Shown: positions 21,151-32,948, counted from the first letter of the stretch. The stretch: 64,000 bases of DNA from Mangifera indica (GCF_011075055.1 NC_058146.1:6324001-6388000); one strand, 5' to 3'. The notes: a model not told the origin generated them from the letters alone. Translations and numbers: made by a program.

Positions 21151-22231
21151 CACTGAAATACTAACACATCTAAGAACACAAATTTTATCATTTGAAGAAA
21201 GCATTGTACAGACTCAATCAAACTCATAGAGCTTGGAATGCATGAATCTATGGGTATTTACTAGCACAAGGGTTTGTAAAATGTCCATTTGCGCATTTAA
21301 TGTACATTAAAATATGTGAGAATGGAGAAGTCATGGTGTTATGCATTTATGTTTATGACTTACTTTTAGAGGAAATAGTGAAAATATATTTGCACAATTT
21401 GAGCAAGACATGTTCAGAGGGTTTGAAATGACTGATAATGAAATCATGTTCGATTTTCTTGGCATACAAGCGCATCACATGGTTGAGGGAATTTTTATTT
21501 CACAAAATGAGTACATGGGATAGATTCTTGATAAATTTGGTATCAGTAATTGTAGTGTAGTCAACACGCTAGTCATAGTGAATCACAAGATATCAAAAAA
21601 TCATGAATACAAAGTAAGCTTATATGTCGTTATATGGAACCTCCAAAAGAATCACATTGTTAGGTAGCAAAAAGAATTATGCAATATGTGAAGGGCATAA
21701 TGAGTTTTAGTTTGTTTTATGCATATGGTGAAAAGCTTGAATTGATTGGTTATACCAATAGTGATCGGGGTCAAGATTTTGAAGAAAAAGAAAATTACTA
21801 TAGGTTAGGTTTTTTTTTTCTTCTTCAATTGTTTTTTCTTGGTCATCGAAAAAACAAAGTACTATTGTGCTATCCTCATGTGAAACAGAGTATGTTATAG
21901 CTACCTCCACAGTTTGTGAAGTAATTTGATTGAAAAATTCATTGTCTACTCTTAACCATAACAAGAGACAATCTTAGTTTATGTAAATTACAAATCTACA
22001 ATTAAGCTAGCAAAATATCCAAAAGAGCAAACACATTGATACCAGGTTTCATTTGTTTGAGATCATGTTAAAGAGAATTCCGTGAAGGTAGCTTATTATC
22101 ACACGCTTGAGTAAGTGGTTGATATCTTTACCAAGTCACTATTTTAAAAGAGTCTTTCAATGCTAAGGAGCGTGCTTGGGATGAAGGAAATTAGTCTAAA
22201 GGACAATACAAACTGTTCTAGTTTCAAGGAG
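21151..22231 (+). pseudogene. Older copia: RT and RNase H remnant with internal deletion
   Basis: After about 21190 it reads KKALYRLNQTHRAWNA, stop, IYGYLLAQGFVKCPFAHLMY, which is mid-RT. The first half of RT is missing, a deletion of several hundred bases. The active site reads YVYDLLL instead of YVDD. RNase H pieces are QYVKGIMSFSLFYAYGEKLE, LIGYTNSDRGQD and SSCETEYVIATSTVCEVI. The C-terminal region near 22030 retains HIDTRFH. Confidence 0.75.
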
Positions 22232-22504
22232 TGTTGAAGATAACAAACCAGACATGTTTGTGACCTGATCTTTAGCTAAAAATTAGTTTGACTAACTCTA
22301 TTCTGTTTTGTTTTACTGGTTGTTTTTCTGTTGATTTTTAGGATCAGTTTGTTTAATTTTATTTGAATAAATTGCATATAACTCCCTTATAAAAGGGTGA
22401 TGTAGATGAGTAGAATTAGAATAAGCAATAAGAGTGTTTTTATTTGATTACGAGTAATCTAGTTTGCTTTAAAGTAATTTTCTTTCACCGCCAAAGGAAC
22501 CAAC
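22232..22504 (+). repeat. Older copia: probable 3' LTR
   Basis: Preceded by the polypurine-like CAAGGAG, it starts TGTTGAAGATAACAAACC and ends near CCAACA. It has a TATA-like TTATAAAAGG near 22390. The length of about 273 bp is an estimate. No 5' partner is visible upstream of 13870, so the assignment rests on position and termini. Confidence 0.5.
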
Positions 22505-24180
22505 AATTGCCACTCAAACCTGATGGTCAATTTGTGACATTGAGTGTTTAACAAGGATGCATAACACAATCTTAAATTGCAATAAACGTAGTTGCAAAGA
22601 TATTCTATCATTAAGACCAAAATTATAACTTTTTACAAATGCTAGAATTAGATCTCCACCGTAAAAACATCACATAGAATGAACAAACAAATCCAGATTT
22701 AACTAAGCAGTTTTCATAATATCTTGATTTTGAATTAATTCCTAGTGACACAGGATCTATGTATCTTTCTAACTGAAAGAAAGCTCTACTTTTTAACCTA
22801 AATAAGGTTTTTTTTTTTTTTTAATTTCTATATTCCCATTGAACAATGGTAGCTCATTTAAGCAACTCTTGAAATAATTGTACAAGCACTCTAATCGACT
22901 TAAAATGCAATAAACTTCAAAGAAAGAAACTAATAACAGATGAATACTAGAAATATGTCACATGCGTTGACTCCAAAGGATAGTAAAAGTGGTAGAGCTA
23001 CAAGATTCCCCAAGAAGAGAGTCTGAGTTCAAATTGCATTGATCTCATAACTAATAAAACTCTGAATTATCTCATATAATGGTTGTGAGTCCAGTTATTA
23101 TACTTGAGATTTATCTAGTTAGCCAAAATTCAGTTTTGACTCAGTCCTGGGTAGGTTCCAAGTCCTATATGGTTGGAACTAGAATCAGAATCAATAGCAT
23201 CTAGTTCTCCCAAATCTAGAATTGAACCTATCCGGTGTTAGTCAATTTTGGGCTCGAACCAAAATCGACAATCAGTCCTTAACGATTCCATTTTTGAGTG
23301 AATAATTTACTTACCCTGTCAAATCAAATTAAACTACTTTAAATTCCAAATAAAACCAAACAAAATTGAAAATTTTCAACTTATCAAGTTTGGTTTACAG
23401 CTCTAAACTTTTTAATAGGTATTATGATGCAAATTATCCTAAGGGATTTTTCAGATACAGTAATAAGAAGATCATCATTATAATAAAGGTGTTTACAATG
23501 ATGTTTTTATATAAGTTGCTGTAATCCACAAATCTAAATACTGCATTAACAATAATTGTTTTTTTAATAAAAATAAATGATATTGCAAAAAATTTATTCA
23601 TTTTGACTGCTGTTATTGAACATAGAGTAAATTTAAGATATATTTCCTTGCATGCCTCTCTATCCTAAAATCAGGTATTTTTTCACACAGCACAGCCACG
23701 GCCACTGGGGTCTGCTAATATATTCGCTCCTTTGATGTCTCTGAACACGATTAAAAGGAATCCATGAGCACAATAAAGTTCCAATATGATTAACAGACAT
23801 AAATATCAGAACGAGATAATTGCTCCTTCAGGGGTACCAGAAGTTCCAGAGCAAAGAATATTAACAAGTACACTAACCTGTGGACAATACTCTTAGCAGG
23901 TAAATGATCAAGCCCCAACAAAATCTACCAAATTCTTGAAGAATTTTATGAATGGAACTGCCAGAAACATACTCAAAGTACATACAGAGTTTGTCATCTA
24001 CCAGCTGTTCATAACATAAAGAGCCAAACGTAAGTTAAAATGATCCGAGGCCTTGATTTAATTCTTATATGAAGGTCCACCAAATACAACCTCCTAAATG
24101 TATTCGACAAATCATAAACATTTGTGATCATATTTCTAAGTTTGTGTTTGTGCACATATATTATATTATGTGACCGAACA
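22505..24180. other. Unassigned spacer with a candidate SINE
   Basis: No gene recognised. A stretch at 22977-23140 (GGATAGTAAAAGTGGTAGAG then GAGTTCAAATTGCATTGATC) is arranged like the A and B boxes of a tRNA-derived SINE, but this is only suggestive. The rest has no identifiable feature. Confidence 0.25.
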
Positions 24181-24690
24181 TATTTTTAAAATATGAATTT
24201 TATCTTCTGAACATGATAATATATTGATCCTTATCTTTTGACATAATATTATTATGATGTTTATATTTGGATATGATATTATCATTATGCTTGTGAAATT
24301 ATTTTGATCATTATCTTTAGATAAAACATTATTTTAACAAGATATAATTCGATAGACTATATCTTATATTCGATATTATTTTATTTATATTTATTAAATA
24401 TTGATCATCCTTTAAAAAGAATATTAGTTGGGCCCTTATTGGTTGGATTCTGTCAAAAATTATCCTAATTTGATTTAATTATAAAAGGGACAATTATGCT
24501 ATTTCATTGAGAAGGAAGGTAAGCATCCTTCGACACATATACAACCTTCTTCCATTTTAGTTAGAACCTAAATATTTTTTGTTTTCATATACGTGATATT
24601 TCCTATAGTTTTTGTGCAGGATTCTCTTTGTTTTGCAGCTTAGTGTTGGGTCTTGTTACCCTGATTTCCTCTTAAGTTTGTTCTTACATG
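24181..24690. other. Possible LTR fragment
   Basis: Repeated TTATCTTTTGACATAATATT and TTATCTTTAGATAAAACATT motifs are followed by a TATA-like AATTATAAAAGGGAC near 24480 and a T-rich region. This order is seen in LTRs. No terminal repeat, primer site or partner was found. Confidence 0.2.
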
Positions 24691-24691
24691 T

Positions 24692-25390
24692 TTATCTCTT
24701 TATACAAAACTGACATACAGTAACAAATTTGCTATTCATTAGGGCAAGATTAGAACTAAACTTATCTAATGCTTCTTTAAATAATGTGAGCCCAACTGGA
24801 TTTGATGGGTTCACACTTGGTATAAAGTTGACTCCAGTTGTATCATTAACTTTGATAAATGTGCACGCAATTGAGTTTGATCTGAGACCAACTCTTGTTC
24901 TGTTCTCATAAGTTTTTCCTTGATTTAACATTTTATCTAGCTTGTGTTTTCCCTATACTCAACCTTTTTATGGTAGTCTTGGTAAGGCTAAGCTCCCTTA
25001 CAGCAGAATTAAACGACGATTGTTTGTTTGGTAAATCTTTGGTCAATAAGGAAAATTTTCATTCAATTCAACTTTTTTCTTATTCTAGTTATTTTTTTTT
25101 TTCATTCAATGCTTCAACCATTTTAATTTTCTCAATCATTTAAAGCCATTGATCATACATTTGATCATAGGCATATTTGCAGCAAATGTCACAAAAATTC
25201 TCAATAGACTTAGACTCGAGGACTCATTTCCATCTTTGCTAGACTCAATATCATTGAGAGTTACAATCATTGTTTTTATTTTCTTTTTGAGTGTGTTGGC
25301 GCACATGACTTGTACGTGACCATAACCCGCATAATTTCTACATTGAATTCATATTTTTCATCTTCTTTAAGAACCCTAATATAGAAGTAT
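24692..25390 (-). pseudogene. Minus-strand copia gag remnant with zinc knuckle
   Basis: Read on the minus strand from about 25345, IQCRNYAGYGHVQVMCANTL precedes a KKK run. This is the plant copia gag knuckle CxECxGYGHIxxEC with the second Cys changed to Tyr and the His and last Cys kept. The acidic serine-rich region (LNDIESSKDGNESSSLS) follows, then a coiled-coil-like part. The last piece is the 79-codon ORF at 24692-24931 (MLNQGKTYENRTRVGLRSNS), which matches the family's conserved (LG)K-YG-RxGLG segment in outline. Several frameshifts and stops. It is in the orientation expected for gag of the LTR at 27125-28752. Confidence 0.6.
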
Positions 25391-26350
25391 TTAATTCATT
25401 TCAAACCGCAAAACTGAATGGAATTATTAAAATATTATAATTTAGTATATAAAATAGTTTGATTTAAATGGATAAATAATAAAAAAAATGGTTTACAATT
25501 TGGGGTGTGGTTTGAGCGGATAAACCAATTTAGTATATAAAAACGGATAAACTAATTTAGTATATAAAAAAATGGTTTCAAACTAAATCAAACCATAAAT
25601 CATATTATTTTTTAAATATATATAAGCCAAATGACTATTTCCCACCCAACATTTAATGAAATGACATATTTTCATCATTTAAGTTTGAACAAACTAATTT
25701 TCCATTCATAAGTTAATTTATTAAAAATTTTTGCGTAAAATTGTTAAAAAAGAATTTAAAAAAAATCCTCAAGCTAAATAACACTTTATTTCTAAAATTT
25801 TATTAAATAAAATTTCTCTAATTTATATTAATTTCAATTACAAATTAAAGAAAATTACAATTACAAGTATAGATTTGGACACTAATGTGTGTAATCATAT
25901 ATTTGAGAGTGAACTGTAATTTTTAAAAATTTTAGGGGTATTAATGACTTTTCAAGGAGTTTTGAAAATTCAAAAAAATTTGAGATTATTTTTTAAATTT
26001 CTTAAATTTTAATATGTCCTTCAATAGTTTAAAAAACTACGGTTACACCTCTAGAAAATTAACATAATGCAACAAATTAGAGTTTTACACCACTTGTTTT
26101 TTATTATTTTCTTTATGTATATGTATTTTATATATTTATTTTATATCCTAGATAATTATAAATCAATTTTTATTTATTAAATGAAAAATATTTGAAATAA
26201 ATTATTTTTTATAGATTCAAACTGTAATTTAAATGAGACTAAACTGTATGTTTTAGTTTAATTTGAAACATATAGTTTGGTTTAAAATTTTTTCAAATCG
26301 TTTTTTTCAATTTGGTTTAAAAGGTTCTTAAACATCATCAAATCAAATCA
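25391..26350. repeat. AT-rich GGTTTAAACC-type element splitting the gag region
   Basis: Both sides carry repeated AAACCA/TGGTTT motifs (TTAGTATATAAAA, TGGTTTACAATTTGG, CAAACTAAATCAAACCATAA on the left; TAGTTTGGTTTAAAATTT, CAATTTGGTTTAAAAGG on the right). This is a common plant MITE composition. It lies between the gag knuckle and the gag leader. A second element's end, AGCCAAATGACTATTTCCCA at 25625, is nested inside. No target duplication was resolved. Confidence 0.4.
25625..25644. repeat. Terminal repeat of a Mutator-like fold-back family
   Basis: AGCCAAATGACTATTTCCCA matches the ends of the elements at 41452 and 51627 (GGCCAAAAGACTTATTCCCA type). The opposite end was not found, so this is a truncated copy. 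Confidence 0.4.
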
Positions 26351-27111
26351 TACGTGCTCCAAAAATCTAGTAATATTTCCTTCTCCAATTCTTGATATGG
26401 AATATTTTTACTAAAATTTTGCTTCCCATTACTAGCATTTATTTTTGCATGTTTTTTTTCTAAGAAATTTCACATAGTCTTTGGTCAGCATAACAATTTT
26501 GTTTTCATCAAAATTTTCCAAATCAACACCGATTCGAGCATATTATTTCTCGACCATGTGTGACGACACATAACAAAACATATTGAAATATACATGCCAA
26601 CATATATTAGGCCAATCTTTTCTGCAATAATGCGAAAACAACAAAATATCCATATTATTGAAATTTAGTCGACCACGGTAGTCATTGCCTACTATTTGAA
26701 TTGGTCGACCAGTTCACCAACTAATCGACCAAATTATGGATTTCCAAAATTTACTTATACACGAATTCAAGGAATTCGACCAAACTATTTTGATCTGATG
26801 GGTTTATAAAAACATGAAACACATTCTCATGGATCTTAAACGTCTTAGGCGATGCTCTTAATCAATTATCATTTAAACAATTACACGAGAACATAATATC
26901 TGAAAAAACAACCTTTTACTCACAAACCACCTAAATTCAACTGCTCAAATTAAAATTAAACTAAATTTATAAACAAATCAAAACTAAAATAATACTTCAA
27001 CATGTTATATGGACCCTCAAGCATTCATATCAAAACAAAATTAAACACAAATATATTACAATTACCAAACAAACAAACAAAATTTTATCTGGATAATTTC
27101 AATACCCTCAA
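26351..27111 (-). other. Leader side of the minus-strand copia element, unassigned
   Basis: Lies between the MITE and the primer-binding site. No clear gag homology is visible. Several GTCGACC/GGTCGACC motifs occur at 26668-26735. By position it should contain the 5' leader and gag start of the element whose LTR is at 27125-28752. Confidence 0.3.
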
Positions 27112-27123
27112 GCTTTGATACCA
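27112..27123 (-). other. Primer-binding site on the minus strand
   Basis: The minus strand reads TGGTATCAAAGC, 11 of 12 matches to the tRNA-Met primer site, one base after the LTR end at 27125. This fixes the orientation of the element as minus. Confidence 0.8.
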
Positions 27124-27124
27124 C

Positions 27125-28752
27125 TGTTAGGTTTTCTAATGCATTATAAAACAAAAATACAAGAAAATCGTAGTGGAATTAATCACAAAAACATGAGAAG
27201 CTTGATCCCAGAATCAAAGGTTAATTATACATATAAAAATAGAAGGTCAGAAATATTCATATGTATGTTTGGAGGTTTTTTCTCTTCAAATTTGTCCCAA
27301 ATATATCTTTGATTAAAATTGTTTCCGTCGTAAACTCTATAAGACTTTATGTGTCCACACAAGCTCTCAACGATGACAAAGGGACATACAGGTGCTAACA
27401 TGTGATAATAGTATTGATGAAGAAAATATTTTTCCAAGGAGAGAGAGTAGCAGCAAGGAGACAAATATAAGAAAATTTTCTCAAGTGGCTAGCTCTTCAA
27501 GGTTATGGAAATAAAATGAATTCATATGACAACCCTAGTGTTTTCTTCATAGACTCTACCCCAATTCTTATGGTTAGTTGCACATTTGGATCAAACACTT
27601 TAATAATATTAATTTGGCATTTTAATTATTTTTCAAATTTTATTTTTAAATATTTTAAACAAAATTTCATAAATCTAAATTCACTAACCCAAGATAATTC
27701 GCTTTTTGTGGCTTTCACCCTAATAAAACCTCTTATGTGTGACCTATAGGGTCCCCAATATACTAAGAGTAAATAAATTTGTGATTAATCTTCAATTAAT
27801 TATTTTTTCTATTCACAAACCATGAACAACCTCTACCAAGAAATTATGATCACTAAATATGCTATGAATCAGTGTTAATTGATATAATCTTTTAATGGTA
27901 TGATTCTTGTGCAGTCAAATCCTTCATCATATTGGTTTCTCAACAAGGGTGGACATAGAAATAGTGTCTATCTTAATTATCTTGATTCTTGTCTTGACTT
28001 ATAAAAGAGCAATTGGATTTAATTGGATTCAGGCTTCCATCCAAATCCACTTTATGGCTACAAATTTTATTGTTCATAATCGTTAATTAAATAACATCAC
28101 CAGATATATTTCTTTCATACTTAAGAATGATGAATCTTATAATAATTATCTATCGCTTTGTTACACTTCTCGATGTAGCTAACTACTACTATATTTATAA
28201 CCCTTTGAAAAATGCCACTTTTGGTTAGCATCAAACTAAGTAAATTGATGCACAAAACGTTTCAATGATCTCAAGTCTAAAGATCGTATGCACTACCACC
28301 TATTAGAAGATTTATTCCACAAATATTAAAGTTTATACATAGTTATTTTGGTGGATCCATCCAGTGGACATGCAATTAGCATACAATCATATGTTACACC
28401 GGGTTGACACCAAGAACCTCGACATATGAGATATGTCACCACCTTTCAGTAAGGTTGTTTAACACTATGATAATTTTACTATATTATCTGTGCCTTTGAT
28501 TAGAACAATATCAATGCTATGCATATTTTTAGATTGGCCACCAACGTGTATAAGGTATTCACGATCAAGCGACATGTTGATTCCCTCGTTTCAGTTTTAC
28601 CAATCCAAAAGCATTCATCAAACATATACATACACAAATTCATATGATTAACATATGAATAATTTGTTGTTTAATAATTAAAAAAGTACATTCTGGGATG
28701 ATAATTACATAAACAACCTAAATAGATAGGTTTTATAGCATCTACTTTAACA
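27125..28752 (-). repeat. Copia LTR, family-1 copy E (minus strand, 5' LTR)
   Basis: On the minus strand it starts TGTTAAAGTAGATGCTATAA at 28752 and ends CCTAACA at 27125. Its inner end matches the U5 of copy A (TCTGACCTTCT, TATAATTAAC, GTTTTATAA). It also contains GGCCAATCTAAAAATATG, as copy A does. The 65-79 codon ORFs inside are not genes. It is about 1.63 kb, the longest copy. Confidence 0.75.
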
Positions 28753-28818
28753 TGATCAAAACATAATGTCATACGATATAAGAGCAATGACTAATTGACT
28801 ATAGTGTAAGTGAAAAAT
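28753..28818 (+). other. Sliver of copia internal sequence before copy B
   Basis: Ends CTATAGTGTAAGTGAAAAAT immediately before the LTR. The same CTATAGTGTAAGTGAGAGAT stands before the LTR at 45449. This is the polypurine region and the end of pol. The rest of this element's internal region was cut off by the minus-strand element. Confidence 0.55.
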
Positions 28819-30640
28819 TGTTAGAGTAGATTTTCTAAAGTCAATCATCTAGTTGATGTAATAGTATTAAATTGTAAAATTGTATCATGTTTATATCTTT
28901 AAACTTTACTTCATTAGTTTTTACATTATGTAATTAGATTAATGTCTTTAGGATGTTAGAACTGTGATAAAGGGATTAATGTGTCATTGATTGTGAAAAC
29001 TCTATGTGTACAAGTGGTGGCTATTATTAAAACATTCATAGTCTTAGCATTATTCTATCCAAGGGCATAAATAATACAATTAGTATTATCATAGTATTGA
29101 TTGACTTGGTGTCAAAGGTGAAAGTGTTTACTAACAACCTGATGTAACACATAGGTGTGTGTTGAGTAAACATGTTCATGCTAACCCACCAAAAAGATTT
29201 CATATGGCTAGCAACCTTTGTATTTATGGAACATGTTTTTTAACAAACAATGATACATGTGGTTATTTAACTTAAGGTTTCTAGATTGTTTTGTACAATA
29301 ATCAATACAGTGTGGCTTCAACCTAACGTAGCCATTGAGAAAGGATCATCAAAATGGTGGTAATTGGCCATTTTGAGAGATTTATTAAAACAATAGTGGA
29401 TTAATAGAAAAATAATCATTCTTGGATATAGAAATAAATAACTCGGTAAGGTCTACTGACGAATGTCATCAACCACTCAAATCTTTGGCCACATGGGATT
29501 AAGTCGTCATTTAATCTAATATTATTTGGTTGTTGTTATAAAAGGTGGTCAATGCAAATTCAGGGCTATTTGAGATAAACACTTCTTCTATGCCTCAACT
29601 TTAATGATATATAGATTGATGAATGGATTGTATTGTACGATAATTATATTGTTGACAATTTCTTGTCTATTACTGACATTTCATCATCTAGATAGCTATG
29701 ATACTTAGCTAGTGGTCAGTCTTGATCTATGTGTTGATTGTTGATCGATTGAATATTTATCATGAATTATTTCACTACCAACATGATTGAGAGCCTTTAA
29801 GTTATCCACATAAAGGGTAGGATAAGAAATTTAAAGGTTTTGGGTTAATAGAGTGAACTGTGTTCGGGTTATGAGATGATGATTTTGAGCTTTAAAACAT
29901 TATTGGACTTTAATTAACTTTGTCCACTTAAGGAATCAAACTAAAATACCCTGGAAATAGAAGGATTGGAATGAGCTAGTAGAAAGTTGACTTTATCTAA
30001 TTTTGATTAAGGATAGTTAAATATTATATTAGTGTCACATCAAATGAATGAGCATTCATGTCGACCGAATGGTCATTCCATATCTTTACTTAGCTTTATC
30101 CAATATCTTATTACATGTCCTGAGAATCAATTATGAATTTAATACGAATTTGCATGAATGATTGTGCATAACTAGAGAGTGGTTGTTCGGAGTATGTGTC
30201 ATACAATTTTACCAACTTTATCACACTTGTAATGAACATTCATCCTTTTGGAAAGCCCGTTCATGAGTATGTATATAAACAAATTGTATTGCAATCTGTT
30301 TAGTTTAATCTTATTCCCATACACTCTCTAAATACTTTTTCACTCCTAAAGGTTGCAGCAAACCCTTATACCCCTCCATTGTCTCTTTTAGTTCATGCGC
30401 CTCAATCACCTTCGTGCCATCGTGTGTTGAAGTGGAGAGCGATACACACAATAGTTCATCATTAAAAGACAAAGAAGCCACCAAACATTAAAAAATATTT
30501 AAAACGCCCTATGGTTGGCTTTAAACACATGATATGCATTTGACCCGGGATATACTTCATAGATGAATTCTATGTATGAAATTTTTTAATTTACTTTGGC
30601 TGTCCTTAGTAGAATTTTGATTCTGTGACATATCCAACAT
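28819..30640 (+). repeat. Copia LTR, family-1 copy B (plus strand, 3' LTR)
   Basis: Starts TGTTAGAGTAGATTTTCT after a decayed polypurine tract. It shares long blocks with copies A, C and D, including TGTAACACATAGGTG and the ATTCATAGTCTTAGCATTAT landmark. A TATA-like GTATATAAACAAATT lies at about 30271. The right border is approximate because U5 is diverged. Confidence 0.65.
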
Positions 30641-31299
30641 TAAGGTAGTTCTATTAAATGTCAACTTTACATCACTTACCATTACTAAATCAACAAAGAT
30701 AAACAATTTATAAGGAGTGTATATATATATATATATATAAACACACCGACAAAACTGTCCCCAAGTCTAGAGTGCACCTTAAGCTTAAAGTTACTAGATT
30801 TGTTCAGCCGCTTAGCAATTCCTCGAAGAAACCAAATCCATTCACATGTAACTACTCCTCTCTCTTACGGTCTATGCCAACTTCATTACACCCACAACAC
30901 CCTAACTTTCTTCCCCATAAATATCATTCTATTCTATGAATCAATACGCTTTGTCTACCCTCATTATAAAAATTCCCATTCTTAAATTCCATTAAAAACG
31001 GTTGATGCGCAATAGATAGATTAAAAAAGTATGACTTCTTCCTAATGGGATTTTAAAATTAGTAGTACAATCCCACATGGAAAATGACTTCTTCCTAATA
31101 TTCCAAACTCCAATCTCAAAAGTCCTCTCTCTTTTTCTTTAATTTCTTTCTTCTCATCCCTCTTCTCTAGTTTTTTTTTTTTTTTTCAATTGGAAGAAAT
31201 ATATAACAATAATATAAGTATACAAGCTAAGATTATTAGGTGTCAAGCCGAATAAAAATATATTACCAAATATTTTGTACCTTCGAATCCCTTACAAAG
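30641..31299. other. Spacer upstream of the first NHL gene
   Basis: Contains a short (TA)n at 30721-30738 and a T run near 31170. No gene. The 61-codon ORF at 30800 has no support. The right part is promoter-proximal sequence of the gene at 31464. Confidence 0.4.
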
Positions 31300-31317
31300 C
31301 AACCGCGTGAGTTGAGT
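31300..31317 (+). promoter_or_regulatory. Conserved promoter block with CGCG box (NHL gene 1)
   Basis: GCAACCGCGTGAGTTGAG contains CCGCGT, which fits the CAMTA (calmodulin-binding transcription activator) CGCG-box consensus VCGCGB. The same block, GCAACCGCGTTAACTGA, stands in the same orientation upstream of the related gene at 37160-37828. CAMTA control is inference. Confidence 0.5.
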
Positions 31318-31350
31318 TTCTCTGACCTTTCCTACTCCATTATAATTTCT

Positions 31351-31359
31351 TATATAAAC
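31351..31359 (+). promoter_or_regulatory. TATA box of NHL gene 1
   Basis: TATATAAAC about 113 bp before the ATG. It is followed by a leader with a TTC trinucleotide run at about 31395-31419. Confidence 0.7.
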
Positions 31360-31463
31360 CCTTAAACCTCCCATTCTTGAAACACCGACTCTATTTCTTC
31401 TTCTTCTTCTTCTTCTTCTGCAACAAAAATAAATTATAAATTCTCAATTTCTCTAGCTCAATT

Positions 31464-32135
31464 ATGTCTGAGAAACAGCCACACTTGAATGGAGCCTATT
31501 ACGGCCCATCAATTCCCCCTCCCAAACAATACCACCGCCCCGGCCGCGGCTCAGATTGCTGCTGCGGCTGCGGCTGCTGCCTCTTGAGCCTCCTGCTCAA
31601 ACTCATTCTCACCGTCGTCTTCATCGTCGCCCTTGTAGCCTTGATCATCTGGCTCATCTTTCGCCCCATTAACCCCATAAAGTTCCACGTCACCGACGCC
31701 TCCCTAACCCAGTTCAACCTCACCTCCAACGACAACCTCCAGTACAAACTAGCAGTCAACATCACCATTCGCAACCCGAATAAGAAGATCGGCGTATACT
31801 ACGACCAAATCGACGTCAGGGCTTATTACGAAGGACAGAGATTGGATTCGAATGAATTGAATCCATTCTATCAAGGCCACAAGAATACCAGCGTTTTAAG
31901 CACAGTTTTTGAAGGTCAGCAGTTATTGCTTGGTCAAGATCTTCAAGATTTTAACAAAGAGGAGCCTACTGGGATTTACAGCATTAATGTAAAACTCCAC
32001 TTGAAGATTAGATTCAAGCTGGGCAAATTCATCAAGACTCCCAAGTTGAAGCCCAAAATCGAGTGTGATTTAAAGGTTCCTATGAGTAACTCTACTGCTG
32101 GTTTTACAGCTACAAAATGCAAGTTGGATTTCTGA
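31464..32135 (+). CDS. NDR1/HIN1-like (NHL3-like) LEA_2 protein
   Basis: Single-exon, 223 residues, the usual NHL length. The N-terminus has the subfamily signature LNGAYYGPSIPPP (8-20), then a Cys-rich patch CCCGCGCC (32-39, likely palmitoylation sites), a membrane segment at about 41-66 and LIFRPINPIKFHVTDA (64-79). The LEA_2 domain covers about 95-200, with the conserved NPNKKIGVYYD (104-114) and FYQGHKNTSVL (135-145). N-glycosylation sequons at 85, 99, 141 and 209 fit an extracellular C-terminal domain. Known family members are plasma-membrane proteins linked to pathogen and salicylate responses. No direct catalytic role is known. The start is the first ATG after a TATA box and TTC-rich leader. 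The closest relative is the gene at 37160-37828, tail-to-tail. Confidence 0.95.
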   Translation: MSEKQPHLNGAYYGPSIPPPKQYHRPGRGSDCCCGCGCCLLSLLLKLILTVVFIVALVALIIWLIFRPINPIKFHVTDASLTQFNLTSNDNLQYKLAVNITIRNPNKKIGVYYDQIDVRAYYEGQRLDSNELNPFYQGHKNTSVLSTVFEGQQLLLGQDLQDFNKEEPTGIYSINVKLHLKIRFKLGKFIKTPKLKPKIECDLKVPMSNSTAGFTATKCKLDF

Positions 32136-32306
32136 TTATCAGAGAGCCGATCGATGTTGTTGATGATGTTGATTGAGTCTTCAGTATTATTTTTTTCTTG
32201 CGGGTTGATTATTCATTTGTTTTTGTGCGTATAGACTACGTTTGACAATTGACATTATTTATGTTGATGATGTTTGGGGAAGGTTACATTTGTTACCTTT
32301 CTTCCT

Positions 32307-32328
32307 GTGAATAAATAATGAATTTATT
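32307..32328 (+). terminator. Conserved 3'-UTR end with poly(A) signal (NHL gene 1)
   Basis: GTGAATAAATAATGAATTT contains AATAAA-type signals 172 bp after the stop. It is matched at 18 of 19 bases, in the same relative place, downstream of the second NHL3-like gene. Confidence 0.6.
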
Positions 32329-32948
32329 ATTTCTATATTTAGATGATTAAATATAAATTACATGTTGGGACTTATTTTATGGGCAATTACTAACCAACTT
32401 CTTCTGAGGTCCTTAACTGCAAAAACCAATTACATCAAGGAGTACTTATAATTTTTTCCCAAAGCTCGAACCAAAAATATATATACATAATATTACTCAA
32501 TCAAAAAGCAAACTACATATTTTATAAAACCGAATTTTTTGTCTCAGTACCAATTGGTTGTTGTAAATGTGTTTAATTTTTTTAATTTCTCGTCATTTTA
32601 TTTTTCTTTATAAGTAAACAAAAATTACAATTAAGAATATTGAATTTAATGAATAAAATTAATATAATTACAGTACCAAATCAAGGTTCAACCAAACCAA
32701 AACTGAACTTTTAATATTAAGTTTGAGTTAAGTTTGTGAAAAATTGTTGAATTTAAACTTAAGTTTGAATTCAGCCTTATTGAATTAGGCTAAACTCGAG
32801 TAAGGTCAAAATGTTTAACTTCACCCTTATTAAAGACAAACACATTTGGAGGCAAAGACTTAGCTATGCAGTACTCAACAGAGTGGGTCATGGTCTTGGC
32901 AACCCAGTGTTCCAAGTTGTGTTGTTGGCTGACACTGAAGAGTAAGAG
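32329..32948. other. AT-rich spacer, nothing recognised
   Basis: No gene. Weak resemblance to AAACTGAA/GAATTC-type repeats around 32690-32800. Confidence 0.3.

Noticed and set aside
31499..31774. 91-codon ORF opposite NHL gene 1, and similar frames at 37340-37751
   Set aside because: Antisense shadows of the GC-richer NHL coding regions. They have no independent motif.
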